Source: Pseudomonadota bacterium (GTDB lineage Bacteria; Pseudomonadota; Alphaproteobacteria; Rhizobiales; Hyphomicrobiaceae). From it: a stretch of 64,000 nucleotides of DNA. A program made the position numbers and the translations under genes. Below the pieces are notes generated by a model. That model was not told the DNA's origin. It made no database searches and worked only from the letters and a program-made list of their open reading frames with translations. The stretch is taken from contig JAFAFW010000043.1 of the NCBI GenBank assembly GCA_023423275.1, positions 9,329 through 73,328 on the forward strand, read 5' to 3'. This document shows positions 53,131 to 61,857 of this stretch, one piece after another (the first letter of the stretch is position 1; the number at the start of each line of letters is the position of its first letter).

Positions 53131-53619
53131 ATGTCCGACAACGTCACTGGCCAAACCCTCAACGATCCCGCCGTGTTCGCCGGTCTGCTCGGCAAACAGC
53201 AGCGGCTGCTTGGGCTGGACCTTGGCACCAAGACGATCGGTGTTGCCCTGTCCGATGTCTCGCGGACCATCGCGTCGGCGTTGGAGACCATCGCGCGATC
53301 GAAGTTCACAGCGGATGCCGCCCGATTGTCCGATATCGCGGCCGAGCACCACATCGCCGGGTTGGTGTTAGGCCTGCCGCGCAACCTCGACGGCAGCGAA
53401 GGACCGCGCGCGCAATCGACCCGGGCCTTCGCGCGGAACTTCAACCGCCTGTCGCCGCTTCCGATCCTGTTGTGGGATGAACGCCTGACGACGGCCGAAG
53501 CCGAGCGCGCGTTGCTCGAAGCCGACGCCAGCCGCAAACGACGCGGTGAGCTCATCGATAAGGTCGCCGCCGCGATCATCCTCCAATCGGCCTTGGACCG
53601 CATGAAAGCTGTCAACTGA
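53131..53619 (+). CDS. ruvX: Holliday-junction resolvase-like RuvX (YqgF)
   Basis: 162 residues from ATG 53131. Motifs: RLLGLDLGTKTIGVALSD (first catalytic Asp), LVLGLPRNLDGSEGPRAQS, ILLWDERLTTAEAER and the final ELIDKVAAAIILQSALD (Asp). This RNase-H-fold nuclease is associated with 16S rRNA 5' maturation and recombination. It is essential in several bacteria, so the copy is probably the only one. An upstream ATG at 53086 would add 15 residues without support. Confidence 0.92.
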   Translation: MSDNVTGQTLNDPAVFAGLLGKQQRLLGLDLGTKTIGVALSDVSRTIASALETIARSKFTADAARLSDIAAEHHIAGLVLGLPRNLDGSEGPRAQSTRAFARNFNRLSPLPILLWDERLTTAEAERALLEADASRKRRGELIDKVAAAIILQSALDRMKAVN

Positions 53620-53702
53620 TGCGCATGTTCGCCGCGAGCAGCCACATTCTCGACTAGGATGCCCACAGCGCATGTCCAAGGCACCAGCCAGAGTTGGAAC
53701 CG

Positions 53703-55364
53703 ATGTCCTCGCACTCCGACCCGATTGAGGAGGTCTTCAATCAGTCCCCGGCCTTCGCCGATGTGAACCTGTTTTCAACCGACGCGGCCTTGCAGGAAGC
53801 CGTTGCGCGTGAAGGCAGCAAGAGCGCGGTGGAGCGGTTGACGACGCTTGGCGCGCTCTACGGCAGCGCGGATGCCCTCGAGACGGGCCGACTCGCGAAT
53901 GACAACCCGCCCCGCCTGCGAAGATTTGACGCCAAAGGCCGACGGCTCGATCTTGTCGAATTTCATCCGGCTTATCACGACAGCATGTCGCGCAGCATGT
54001 CGGCTGGCCTGCATTGTGGATCATGGCTGCAGAACGCCGCCGGACCGCCGCTGCAAGGCATCAACGTCGCACGAGCCGGCGTCTTGTATATGGCCGCACA
54101 GATGGAGGCCGGTCACTGCTGCCCCATGACGATGACGAACGCGGCAGTCCCGACGCTGAAATTGCAGCCGGAGATCGCCGACGCGTGGCTTCCCAAGATC
54201 CTGTCGCCTGACTACGACCGCAGCTTCCGGCCCTTCGAAGAGAAGCGTTCCGTGACCATCGGCATGGGCATGACCGAGCGGCAGGGCGGGACGGACGTGC
54301 GCGCCAACATCACGCAAGCGGCGCCGGCTGCAAACGGTGGCCCAGGTGGCGAATATCTGTTGACGGGGCACAAGTGGTTTTTCTCCGCGCCCATGTCCGA
54401 CGCCTTTCTGGTGCTGGCTCAGGCGCCCGGCGGCTTATCGTGTTTCCTCGTCCCGCGCCACCTGCCCGATGGGACCGTGAACGCGCTGCACTTCCAGCGC
54501 CTCAAGGACAAGCTCGGCAATCGCTCCAATGCATCCGCCGAGGTCGAGTTTCACAGTGCGCACGGCTGGCTGATCGCCGAGGAAGGCCGTGGTGTCCCGT
54601 CCATCATCGAGATGGTGACCTATACGCGGCTCGACTGTGCAGTGTCCTCAGCGGGACTGATGCGGCTGGCGATGGCGATGGCGCTGCATCATGCGCGGCA
54701 TCGCATGGTGTTCGGTAAGACGCTGGTGGCTCAGCCGCTGATGGCGCAGGTGCTCGCCGACCTTACGCTGGATGTGGAAGCCGCGACGGCGCTGGTCTTC
54801 CGGCTCGCGCGCAGCTTCGACATGGCGGGTGACGAACGCGCGTCCGCATGGCGCCGCCTGATGACACCCGTCACTAAGTACTGGGTGTGCAAACTCGCCC
54901 CGGCAATGGTCGCGGAAGCCATGGAGTGCCTGGGCGGAAACGGCTATGTGGAAGAGAACGGCATCGCCCGCATCTATCGCGAGGTGCCGGTCAACAGTAT
55001 CTGGGAGGGCTCGGGCAACGTCATGGCGCTGGACGTCATCCGCGTCCTGCAGCGCGACCCGGATGCCGTCGATATCGTGCTGGAGGAGCTAGGTCACGCT
55101 GCGGGCGGCGATCCCCTGCTCAAGGCCGCGCACGATCGCGTTTCGAGCGTGCTGCACGAACCGCGCCTTCTCGATCTGCGCGCGCGCACTTTGCTGGAGG
55201 GGCTGGCGCAACTTGCAGCCGGGGCCATCCTGCGCACGCACGCGCCGAAGGACATCGCGGACGCCTTCATTGCGACTCGGCTTGCGGGCTCACCGCGGCA
55301 GACCTACGGCCACGGACTGGAGCACGCCGACACCGGCGCGATACTGTCGCGCACGCTCCCATAG
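53703..55364 (+). CDS. aidB: AidB-like acyl-CoA dehydrogenase
   Basis: 553 residues, the size of AidB. Residues about 170-400 hold the acyl-CoA dehydrogenase core with GMGMTERQGGTDVRANI (flavin contact), FFSAPMSDAFLVLAQAPGGLSCFLVPRH, YTRLDCAVSSAGLMRLAMAMAL and ECLGGNGYVEENGIARIYRE. The N-terminal NQSPAFADVNLFSTDAALQEAV and C-terminal helical DNA-binding-type domain are typical of AidB, part of the adaptive response to alkylation. It is 83 bases after ruvX. No Ada protein is close. Confidence 0.88.
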   Translation: MSSHSDPIEEVFNQSPAFADVNLFSTDAALQEAVAREGSKSAVERLTTLGALYGSADALETGRLANDNPPRLRRFDAKGRRLDLVEFHPAYHDSMSRSMSAGLHCGSWLQNAAGPPLQGINVARAGVLYMAAQMEAGHCCPMTMTNAAVPTLKLQPEIADAWLPKILSPDYDRSFRPFEEKRSVTIGMGMTERQGGTDVRANITQAAPAANGGPGGEYLLTGHKWFFSAPMSDAFLVLAQAPGGLSCFLVPRHLPDGTVNALHFQRLKDKLGNRSNASAEVEFHSAHGWLIAEEGRGVPSIIEMVTYTRLDCAVSSAGLMRLAMAMALHHARHRMVFGKTLVAQPLMAQVLADLTLDVEAATALVFRLARSFDMAGDERASAWRRLMTPVTKYWVCKLAPAMVAEAMECLGGNGYVEENGIARIYREVPVNSIWEGSGNVMALDVIRVLQRDPDAVDIVLEELGHAAGGDPLLKAAHDRVSSVLHEPRLLDLRARTLLEGLAQLAAGAILRTHAPKDIADAFIATRLAGSPRQTYGHGLEHADTGAILSRTLP

Positions 55365-55375
55365 CCTGCCTAATT

Positions 55376-55507
55376 CCGTCATGCCGGCACCCACGCCAGC
55401 ATTCACACGCGCGACGAAAGCAGAAAGCTGCTACGGGTCGCACGTACGTCTCTGCGGACCTTCTGGAAGCGGAAACCAACGGAGATCTCGGCCTCCCGAG
55501 ATGACGG
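55376..55507. repeat. MITE-like intergenic repeat with CCGTCAT ends
   Basis: The stretch begins CCGTCATGCCGGCACCCACGCC at its left end and closes with the inverted ATGACGG (7-base terminal inverted repeat), and has an inner GAGATCTCGGCCTCCCGAGAT palindrome. The left end matches the palindromic repeats at the right end of this window. It fills the gap between aidB and the convergent ybaK gene. Confidence 0.55.
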
Positions 55508-55532
55508 TAAGGGAGTGCGCGTTGAAAACGCT

Positions 55533-56021
55533 CTACGCCACCGCGATGACCATTGCACCGGCCTTGTCGCGCAGTTCGGCGGGGACCACCGAGAAGACAC
55601 TCTCCGGCGTACCGGCCGCTGCCCACACCACATCGTACTTCAGCAGATCCTGATCGATGTATGTCGTGATCGGACTGGCGTGGCCGACCGGTGGAATGCC
55701 GCCGATCGCGTAGCCTGTGATATCACGCACATATTGTGCATCGGGCCGCACCAGTGCTTCGCCGAGAATTTCAGCAACCGCCTTCTCATTCACGCGATTG
55801 GAGCCGGACACCAGCAGCAGATAGGGCCGTCCGCTTTCCTTGCCGCGAAATACCAGCGACTTGACGATCTGCGCCACGGTACAGCCGCACGCCGCCGCCG
55901 CTTCCTCGGCCGTGCGCGTCGACTGGCTCATGGTCCGGATTTTGACGTCCAGCCCCAACGCATGCGCAGCCGCCTCCACGCGCTGCGAGGCCGGCTTCAA
56001 AGCATTCACCTTATCGTTCAC
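55533..56021 (-). CDS. ybaK: YbaK/EbsC-type aminoacyl-tRNA deacylase
   Basis: 162 residues from GTG 56021, which follows GGGGGA; a GTG at 56048 is the alternative. The YbaK fold is shown by CTVAQIVKSLVFRG (catalytic-site Lys), RPYLLLVSGSNRVNEKAVA, and GYAIGGIPPVGHASPITTYID (GxxPP loop). It probably hydrolyses misacylated tRNA (Cys-tRNA-Pro or Ala-tRNA-Pro). The frame overlaps or abuts the upstream methyltransferase gene, so the two are likely co-transcribed. Confidence 0.9.
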   Translation of the reverse strand: MNDKVNALKPASQRVEAAAHALGLDVKIRTMSQSTRTAEEAAAACGCTVAQIVKSLVFRGKESGRPYLLLVSGSNRVNEKAVAEILGEALVRPDAQYVRDITGYAIGGIPPVGHASPITTYIDQDLLKYDVVWAAAGTPESVFSVVPAELRDKAGAMVIAVA

Positions 56022-56037
56022 AAAGTCCCCCAGTCTT

Positions 56038-57099
56038 TCAGTCCGCACCGTTCGATTTCGGCCCGGATTTGCGGCGCGCCATCATCTTCGACAGGAACGC
56101 CAGCGATGTCTCCTGGACGTCAAGACCGGCCGCGGCGAACATCGCATCGAGATCGTCGATAGTGTAGTGGCGGAAATACGGCTCGTGGAACCGGACGGGA
56201 AAGGACTCGAGCAATCCATCCCAGCCCGGCTTGTCGCCCATTTGCAGGCTATCGATGAAAACCAGCAATCCACCGGGCTTCAAGACACGCGCGATCTCCG
56301 CCGTCACCTGCCGTCGCACCTCCGGCGGCAGCTCATGAAAAAGATAGATGCAGCTCACGATATCCTGGCTCGCATCCGGCAGAGGGATCGCTTCCGCGTT
56401 CCCGGCGATGAGCGTCGCCGGGCGCAAGCCTTTCAGACACCGCGATGCTTCGTCCAGATACGGCTGTGACAGATCCACGCCCGCAAGTTTCAGCGCCGGA
56501 AACGCCAGCCGCACCTGCCGCAGAAACCGGCCCGTTCCGCAGGCAAGATCCAGCATCGACACAGTGCGCTGATCCCGGCCCTTGAGAAACCGCGCGATCG
56601 GCGCCAGGCCGGACCGGCGCATCGCCGCCGCGCTTCCGTAAAAGAGTGTCTCGACCTGCACGTCGTACAGCCGCGCGGACTCGTCACTCAAATAACCACC
56701 GGTCTGGAAGTGAAAATCCTGCGTGAAATACTCAGGCAAACCCTCTGCACGGGATTCGTCACGCGCAGTGGACGCATCGCTGTTCACGCGCCGCTCGATC
56801 GCGCCGGGAAGATCGGCCAGCATCTGTCTCAGACGCGCGACGTGATCAATCAGTCCACCTGGTGCTTCTTCTTCCGGCGGATACACGCCATCGCGCACCC
56901 GCGCTGCGTCTTCCACAAACAGCCGTCCGAGATCCGCCAACAACTCCTGCCGCGTCGGCACGGGCCGCTCGGGCTTGAAGCGCGGGCGTGCATTCATGCG
57001 GTCGGCCTGACGTTCCACCAGCCAATTGATCCCGTAATACCAACCGAAACGAACCGAATTGCCAGCGAGCCGCGCCGCCATGCCGATCGTATTGGCCAT
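56038..57099 (-). CDS. Class I SAM-dependent methyltransferase with N-terminal extension
   Basis: 353 residues. The first 140 residues form an alpha-helical extension (NSVRFGWYYGINWLVERQADRM, RQELLADLGRLFVEDAARVRDGVYPPEE). The SAM domain follows at about 165-330: VSMLDLACGTGRFLRQVRLAFPALKLAGVDLSQPYLDEAS, GNAEAIPLPDASQDIVSCIYLFHELPPEVR, RVLKPGGLLVFIDSLQ. The family is common in alphaproteobacteria, but the substrate is unknown. It starts 123 bases from the divergent sirtuin gene and runs into ybaK. Confidence 0.85.
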   Translation of the reverse strand: MANTIGMAARLAGNSVRFGWYYGINWLVERQADRMNARPRFKPERPVPTRQELLADLGRLFVEDAARVRDGVYPPEEEAPGGLIDHVARLRQMLADLPGAIERRVNSDASTARDESRAEGLPEYFTQDFHFQTGGYLSDESARLYDVQVETLFYGSAAAMRRSGLAPIARFLKGRDQRTVSMLDLACGTGRFLRQVRLAFPALKLAGVDLSQPYLDEASRCLKGLRPATLIAGNAEAIPLPDASQDIVSCIYLFHELPPEVRRQVTAEIARVLKPGGLLVFIDSLQMGDKPGWDGLLESFPVRFHEPYFRHYTIDDLDAMFAAAGLDVQETSLAFLSKMMARRKSGPKSNGAD

Positions 57100-57222
57100 T
57101 GAAGCCTCCGGATCCCTGCCGCCCTCAATGTGTCTCCGGTGCAGCCGCCGTTCAAGTCAGCGAATCGACGCTCACCGTGCAGCTCGATTGTCGACGACAC
57201 CGATCGCAGTTAAATACGCGGC

Positions 57223-57933
57223 ATGACACCCTTCAATCGCATCGTCATTCTCACGGGCACCGGCTTGTCGGCGGAATCCGGACTTGGCACGTTCCGCGAC
57301 AAGGACGGCCTGTGGACGAAGTACGACCTGTCCAAGGTTGCAACCCCGGAGGGCTTCGCACGCGATCCCGTGCTGGTTCATGAGTTCTACAATATGCGCC
57401 GCCGTGGCCTCCTGAAAGCCCAGCCCAACGCCGCGCATCACGCGTTGGCGCGGCTGGAACGAGGGCATCCCGGCGCGGTGACGATCGTGACGCAGAACAT
57501 CGACAACCTGCATGAGGCCGCCGGTTCGAAACGCCTCATTCATATGCATGGCGAACTTCTGAAGTCGCTCTGCACACGGTGCAGGGCCAGGCAGCCTTGC
57601 CAGGGAGATCTCTCCGCTACCCTCGCCTGCCCGGCCTGCTTGCAAACCGGCGGGTTACGCCCCGATGTCGTCTGGTTCGGGGAGATGCCATATTACATGG
57701 AAGAAATCGAATACGCCTTGGCGAAGGCCGATCTGTTCGTCTCCATAGGCACCAGCGGCACAGTCTATCCGGCAGCAGGTTTCGTGCAGGCCGCGCGGCA
57801 ATTCGGGGCGCGCACGTTGGAACTCAATCTCGAAGCCTCGGAAGGCGCGCGCCTGTTCGACGAGGCAATCGAAGGCCCGGCAACCGAAATCGTTCCTGCC
57901 TGGGTCGAGCGGATGCTGACGCCTACCGTGTAA
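57223..57933 (+). CDS. cobB: Sir2-family NAD-dependent protein deacylase
   Basis: 236 residues. NAD pocket: LTGTGLSAESGLGTFRDKDGLW (10-31; the usual TGAG here reads TGTG), TQNIDNLHEAAG (90-101), catalytic His109 in HMHGEL, and a zinc site CTRC (117-120) and CPAC (136-139). Tyr56 and Arg59 in FYNMRR correspond to the Tyr/Arg pair of class III sirtuins that accept succinyl- or malonyl-lysine, so desuccinylase activity is likely besides deacetylation. It ends by overlapping the convergent RNA methyltransferase gene by 11 bases. Confidence 0.92.
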   Translation: MTPFNRIVILTGTGLSAESGLGTFRDKDGLWTKYDLSKVATPEGFARDPVLVHEFYNMRRRGLLKAQPNAAHHALARLERGHPGAVTIVTQNIDNLHEAAGSKRLIHMHGELLKSLCTRCRARQPCQGDLSATLACPACLQTGGLRPDVVWFGEMPYYMEEIEYALAKADLFVSIGTSGTVYPAAGFVQAARQFGARTLELNLEASEGARLFDEAIEGPATEIVPAWVERMLTPTV

Positions 57934-59146
57934 AGACAGCCACCGCTTCCAGATGCGGCGTGAACAGGAACTGATCGATCGGCGTCACCTTGCCGAGGCG
58001 ATAACCGCCGTCGATCAGGATGCGGGCGTCGCGTGCCAGCGTCGCCGGATTGCACGACGCCATGACGATGCGCGGAACCTTCGTTCGCGTCAGCACTTCG
58101 ACCTGGTCTTTTGCACCCGCGCGCGGCGGATCGAGCACGATGGCGTCGAAGTCCGTCAGCTCGGTGCGCGACAACGGTTCGCGCATCAGGTCGCGCACTT
58201 TCGTCTCGATGGGCTTCAAACCGGTGGCATTGCGCGCCGCCTTTTCCAGCGCCGTGATCGCGCGCCGTTCGGAATCGACAGCCAACACACGCGCTTTCCG
58301 GGCCAGCGGAAATGAGAACGTGCCCAACCCTGAGAACAGATCGACGACGCGTTTGGCTTTGCCGACCGCCGCCGTCACAAGATCGATCATGATCGCTTCG
58401 GCTTCCGGTACGGCTTGCAGAAACGCGCCCGGCGGCAGCTCGACCATGACACCGCCTAGAGGAAGCATCGGGGTCCGATCCATGTAGATCACCGTACCGT
58501 CGACGCCGAGCCGCTGCAGCCGCGCCGCCGCCGCGCGCCTGGCCAGCATCGCGCGCTCATCCGGCCCCAGATCCTTCCGCCCCTCGTCGATGCTGACGTC
58601 GAGACCACCATCGACACGGGTCACGATCAGCCGTCCGCCCGACTCCGGCGGCATCGCCAGTTTCGCGATCTCGCGCAGCGCAGGCATCGCGGCAACAATC
58701 TCCGGATCGAGCACCGGGCATTCACTGAGATCGACGAGCACGTGCTGTCCCGCCTCGCGAAACCCGAGCCCGACCTGACCGCCCCGTCGCGCGACACCGA
58801 AGAACGCGCGCCGCCGCGAGTTCGGCGCCACAACGCGCAGCGGCTGTACGTCTGCTTCGATCCCACGATGGGCAAACGCCTGCACCAGAATATCCGTCTT
58901 CCAGGCGCGATAGAGGTCCGCCGACATATGCTGCGTGACGCATCCCCCACAGCGGCCGAAGTGGCGGCAAATCGGATCCTGTCGCTCGGGACTGGCGGTC
59001 AGGCGCTCCGGCGCAAGGCCCTCTCCGATCCGCCAGCGCTCGGCCGGCAACGCAAACGGCACGAACGTCGGTTCTCCTGCGCCTTCGACGACGCCATCAC
59101 CCTGAGCGCCCAGCCGGGTAATCTCGACGATCCTGGCGTCAATCAC
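57923..59146 (-). CDS. rlmD: 23S rRNA (uracil-5-)-methyltransferase, RumA/RlmD family
   Basis: 407 residues from GTG 59146. The N-terminal TRAM-like region (ARIVEITRLGAQGDGVVEG) is followed by the 4Fe-4S cysteines in ICRHFGRCGGC and a fourth in LSECPVLDP. The SAM site VVDLFSGLGTFSFPLA and the catalytic VMASCNPATLARD (nucleophilic Cys) are present. This matches RumA/RlmD or TrmA-type enzymes that make m5U in RNA. The start overlaps the tlyA stop by 8 bases, indicating coupling. Confidence 0.9.
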   Translation of the reverse strand: MIDARIVEITRLGAQGDGVVEGAGEPTFVPFALPAERWRIGEGLAPERLTASPERQDPICRHFGRCGGCVTQHMSADLYRAWKTDILVQAFAHRGIEADVQPLRVVAPNSRRRAFFGVARRGGQVGLGFREAGQHVLVDLSECPVLDPEIVAAMPALREIAKLAMPPESGGRLIVTRVDGGLDVSIDEGRKDLGPDERAMLARRAAAARLQRLGVDGTVIYMDRTPMLPLGGVMVELPPGAFLQAVPEAEAIMIDLVTAAVGKAKRVVDLFSGLGTFSFPLARKARVLAVDSERRAITALEKAARNATGLKPIETKVRDLMREPLSRTELTDFDAIVLDPPRAGAKDQVEVLTRTKVPRIVMASCNPATLARDARILIDGGYRLGKVTPIDQFLFTPHLEAVAVFTR

Positions 59147-59888
59147 GACGAACAGCTCCGAGCAGGAATTCCTGATTACCGGACCCGCCAACGATCGGAG
59201 AGTCGATCACCCCGTTCACGGTCCAGCCCGGCTGACTGGCAATCCAATTCCGGACCGTTTCCACCGACCGCTCGCGATCGGCATCATTGCGGACGATCCC
59301 ACCCTTGCCCACGGCCTCGCGTCCCGCCTCGAACTGCGGTTTGACCAGAGCGACCATCCACGCTCTCGCGTTGGCGAATTTGAGCGGAACCGGCAGCACC
59401 TTGATCAATGAAATGAAGCTGACATCGGCGACGATGGCGTCCACTGACTCCGGCACCAGTGCTGGCGATAGCGTTCGCGCATCCGTCGCTTCCAGGGAAA
59501 TGACGCGCGCGTCGCCGGCGATCCTGGCATCGAGTTGCCCGCGCCCGACATCGACGGCATACACGCGCTTTGCCCCGGCCTGCAGCAGAACCTGCGTAAA
59601 CCCGCCGGTTGACGCTCCGATATCGAGCCCAACACGTCCGTCCGCCTCGAAGCCGAAATGCGCCAGGGCCGCCGCAAGCTTAACGGCGCCGCGGGAAACA
59701 TAATCGGTGCAATCGGCAGACACTCCAACGACGACGTCTTTGCCAACCTCCTGGCCCGGCTTGTTGCTCACCACGCCGTCGACCGTGACGCAGCCGCGCA
59801 GAATCAGATCGCGCGCGCGAGACCGGGTCGCCGCCAGTCCTCGTTCAACCACCACGCGATCCAGGCGCGTTCGAACCATCTCTGCCAT
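59139..59888 (-). CDS. tlyA: TlyA family rRNA methyltransferase (hemolysin A family)
   Basis: 249 residues from ATG 59888 (MAEMVRTRLD). The N-terminal S4 domain (RLDRVVVERGLAATRSRARDLILRGCVTVDG) is followed by a FtsJ-like SAM domain: GLDIGASTGGFTQVLLQAGAKRVYAVDVG, DAIVADVSFISLIKVL, LVKPQFEAGREAVGKGGIVRN. TlyA proteins 2'-O-methylate 16S and 23S rRNA. The gene is normally clustered with the deoxyxylulose phosphate synthase gene, which is not in the window, but co-occurrence with a RumA-type gene is seen in alphaproteobacteria. Confidence 0.92.
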   Translation of the reverse strand: MAEMVRTRLDRVVVERGLAATRSRARDLILRGCVTVDGVVSNKPGQEVGKDVVVGVSADCTDYVSRGAVKLAAALAHFGFEADGRVGLDIGASTGGFTQVLLQAGAKRVYAVDVGRGQLDARIAGDARVISLEATDARTLSPALVPESVDAIVADVSFISLIKVLPVPLKFANARAWMVALVKPQFEAGREAVGKGGIVRNDADRERSVETVRNWIASQPGWTVNGVIDSPIVGGSGNQEFLLGAVRRD

Positions 59889-59995
59889 TGCGGCGTTTGT
59901 TCCATGTTCAATCGGGCACTGCCGGTACCCGATGAAAGTCTCATATCCTGATCCGCCCGGCCACACGAGCCTGACGATGCAGCCTGGAGGTCATC

Positions 59996-60715
59996 ATGTC
60001 CCGTCTTGACCGTCGCCAACTTATCGCCGGTGCTGCGGCGCTCTCGGCGTTCGTGATCGCTGACCGAAGCTGGGGACAGACAACGGACGGGCCGTTCCAT
60101 CTGCCCAAGCTGCCCTATGCACCCTCCAGCCTGCAGCCAACCATCGATACCAAAACCATGGAACTGCACCATGACCGCCATCACGCCGCCTACGTGAACA
60201 ACCTGAATGCCGCCGTCAAGGACCATGGCGAGGTGGCCAAACAACCGCTGCAGGCGATCCTGGCCGACCTGCAGAAAGTCCCGGAGAGCATTCGTACCGC
60301 GGTTCGCAACAACGGCGGTGGCCATGCCAATCACAGCATGTTCTGGGAGGTCATGGCGGAGGACGGCGGCAAGCCGGAGGGGGAACTGGCGGCGGCAATC
60401 GACCGCGATCTCGGCGGCATGGACAAGATGCAGCAAGCGTTCAATGCCGCTGGCGGCCGCGTGTTCGGATCAGGCTGGGCTTTCATCACGGCCGACAAGT
60501 CAGGCAAACTCGAAATCGTGACCAAGCCCAACCAGGACACGCCGCTGATGGACGGCGGCCGCGTACTGTTCGGCAATGACGTCTGGGAACACGCCTACTA
60601 TCTCAACTACCAGAACCGCCGCCCGGATTATCTCAAGGCTTGGTGGGATGTCGCCAACTGGAAGACGATCGGCCAGCGCTACGCCGACGCCAAGGCCGGA
60701 AAGCTCGAGATCTGA
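59996..60715 (+). CDS. sodA: Tat-exported superoxide dismutase, Mn-type
   Basis: 239 residues. The leader MSRLDRRQLIAGAAALSAFVIADRSWG has a twin-arginine, suggesting export in a folded, metal-loaded state. Metal ligands by family alignment: His58 in ELHHDRHH, His113 in GHANH, Asp195 and His199 in FGNDVWEHAYYLNY. Gly109 and Gln180 (in PNQDTP) follow the Mn-type rather than Fe-type pattern. It is a periplasmic defence against superoxide. It is convergent with the cytochrome bd-type oxidase genes, whose products also touch oxygen reduction. Confidence 0.9.
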   Translation: MSRLDRRQLIAGAAALSAFVIADRSWGQTTDGPFHLPKLPYAPSSLQPTIDTKTMELHHDRHHAAYVNNLNAAVKDHGEVAKQPLQAILADLQKVPESIRTAVRNNGGGHANHSMFWEVMAEDGGKPEGELAAAIDRDLGGMDKMQQAFNAAGGRVFGSGWAFITADKSGKLEIVTKPNQDTPLMDGGRVLFGNDVWEHAYYLNYQNRRPDYLKAWWDVANWKTIGQRYADAKAGKLEI

Positions 60716-60718
60716 TCC

Positions 60719-60853
60719 TCAAGGCATGATGGCCCAGCGGATCGCATAGGCGATAACGGCGACCGTCGCGACGCCACCGAACCATAGCGCTACGAACCAT
60801 GCGATCCGGCGGCCCCACCCTCCGCGCTGATGGTTTGAGCCGAACGCCTGCAT
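60719..60853 (-). CDS. DUF2474 small membrane protein, subunit of CioAB oxidase
   Basis: 44 residues with one membrane helix (RIAWFVALWFGGVATVAVIAYAIRW). The sequence matches DUF2474, a small protein encoded right after cioB in many alphaproteobacteria. It is translationally coupled: the ATG (60853) shares its A with the cioB stop codon (TGATG). It probably stabilises the oxidase, as CydX does for cytochrome bd, which is inferred from position. Confidence 0.82.
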   Translation of the reverse strand: MQAFGSNHQRGGWGRRIAWFVALWFGGVATVAVIAYAIRWAIMP

Positions 60854-61857
60854 CAATGATACCCCTCGTCGGCATTCACTTTGCCGCGGAATATCCAGTA
60901 GGCGTTGGCCGTGTAGATGAGGATGATCGGCACCAGAACAGCCGCGCCGATGAGGACAAATGCGAGGCTCTTGTCTGGTGCAGCGGCATCCCAGATCGTG
61001 ATGCCGGGCGGTACGATATGCGGGTACAGGCTGATGCCGAGACCGATATAGGACAGCACGAACAGTCCGATCGCAGCGAAGAACGGAACGTTGTCCCGCC
61101 GCTCCGATAGCCCGCGGAACAGCACCCAGGCACATGCCAGGACGAACAGCGGCACCGGCAGCGTATAAAGCATCGCCGGCCACGAAAACCAGCGCTGCAT
61201 GTAGACGGGATCCTGCATCGGCGTCGCGAGGCTTACGAGACCGATACCGATGAGCGTCCCGATAGCTGCGCGAGAGGCCCACATGTACGCTTGTTCGCGC
61301 AGTTCACCCGTCGTTTTCATTACCAGCCAGGTCGCTCCGAGCAGCGCATAGCCGACCACCAAGGCAAGACCCGTCAAGATACTGAACGGCGTCAACCAGT
61401 CCCACCAGCCGCCGCCGTAGACGCGATCCGAAATCGTGATGCCTTGCACCAGCGCGCCGAGCGCCACGCCTTGCGCGAAAGCAGCTACCGTCGAGCCGAC
61501 GTTGAAGCCAAGGTCCCACAGATGACGGTTGCTACGCGAGCGGAAACGGAATTCAAACGCCACGCCGCGGAAGATCAGCGCCAACAGCATGGCGATCAAC
61601 GGCGCATAGAGCGCTGGCAGCACGATGCCGTAGGCGAGAGGGAAACCCGCCATCAATCCACCGCCACCGGCGACGAGCCAGGTCTCGTTGCCATCCCATA
61701 CAGGGGCGATGGAATTGAGCATCGTGCGGCGATCCTCGTCCTCGCGGAACGCGGGAAACAGGATACCGATACCAAGGTCGAAGCCGTCGAAGATCACATA
61801 AGCCAACACGGCAAATGCGATAAAGCCCGCGAACAGGAAAGGGAGATCAAGCTCCAT
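60853..61857 (-). CDS. cioB: Cyanide-insensitive ubiquinol oxidase subunit II (CioB/CydB)
   Basis: 334 residues from ATG 61857, with AGGAG eight bases upstream; ATG 61863 is an alternative. CydB features: ELDLPFLFAGFIAFAVLAYVIFDGFDLGIGILFP, MLNSIAPVWDGNETWLVAGGGGLMAGFPLAYG, then RGVAFEFRFRSR and ALVQGITI. Eight or nine membrane helices are expected. It overlaps cioA by 11 bases. With CioA it forms the bd-type terminal oxidase that reduces O2 with ubiquinol. Confidence 0.93.
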   Translation of the reverse strand: MELDLPFLFAGFIAFAVLAYVIFDGFDLGIGILFPAFREDEDRRTMLNSIAPVWDGNETWLVAGGGGLMAGFPLAYGIVLPALYAPLIAMLLALIFRGVAFEFRFRSRSNRHLWDLGFNVGSTVAAFAQGVALGALVQGITISDRVYGGGWWDWLTPFSILTGLALVVGYALLGATWLVMKTTGELREQAYMWASRAAIGTLIGIGLVSLATPMQDPVYMQRWFSWPAMLYTLPVPLFVLACAWVLFRGLSERRDNVPFFAAIGLFVLSYIGLGISLYPHIVPPGITIWDAAAPDKSLAFVLIGAAVLVPIILIYTANAYWIFRGKVNADEGYH

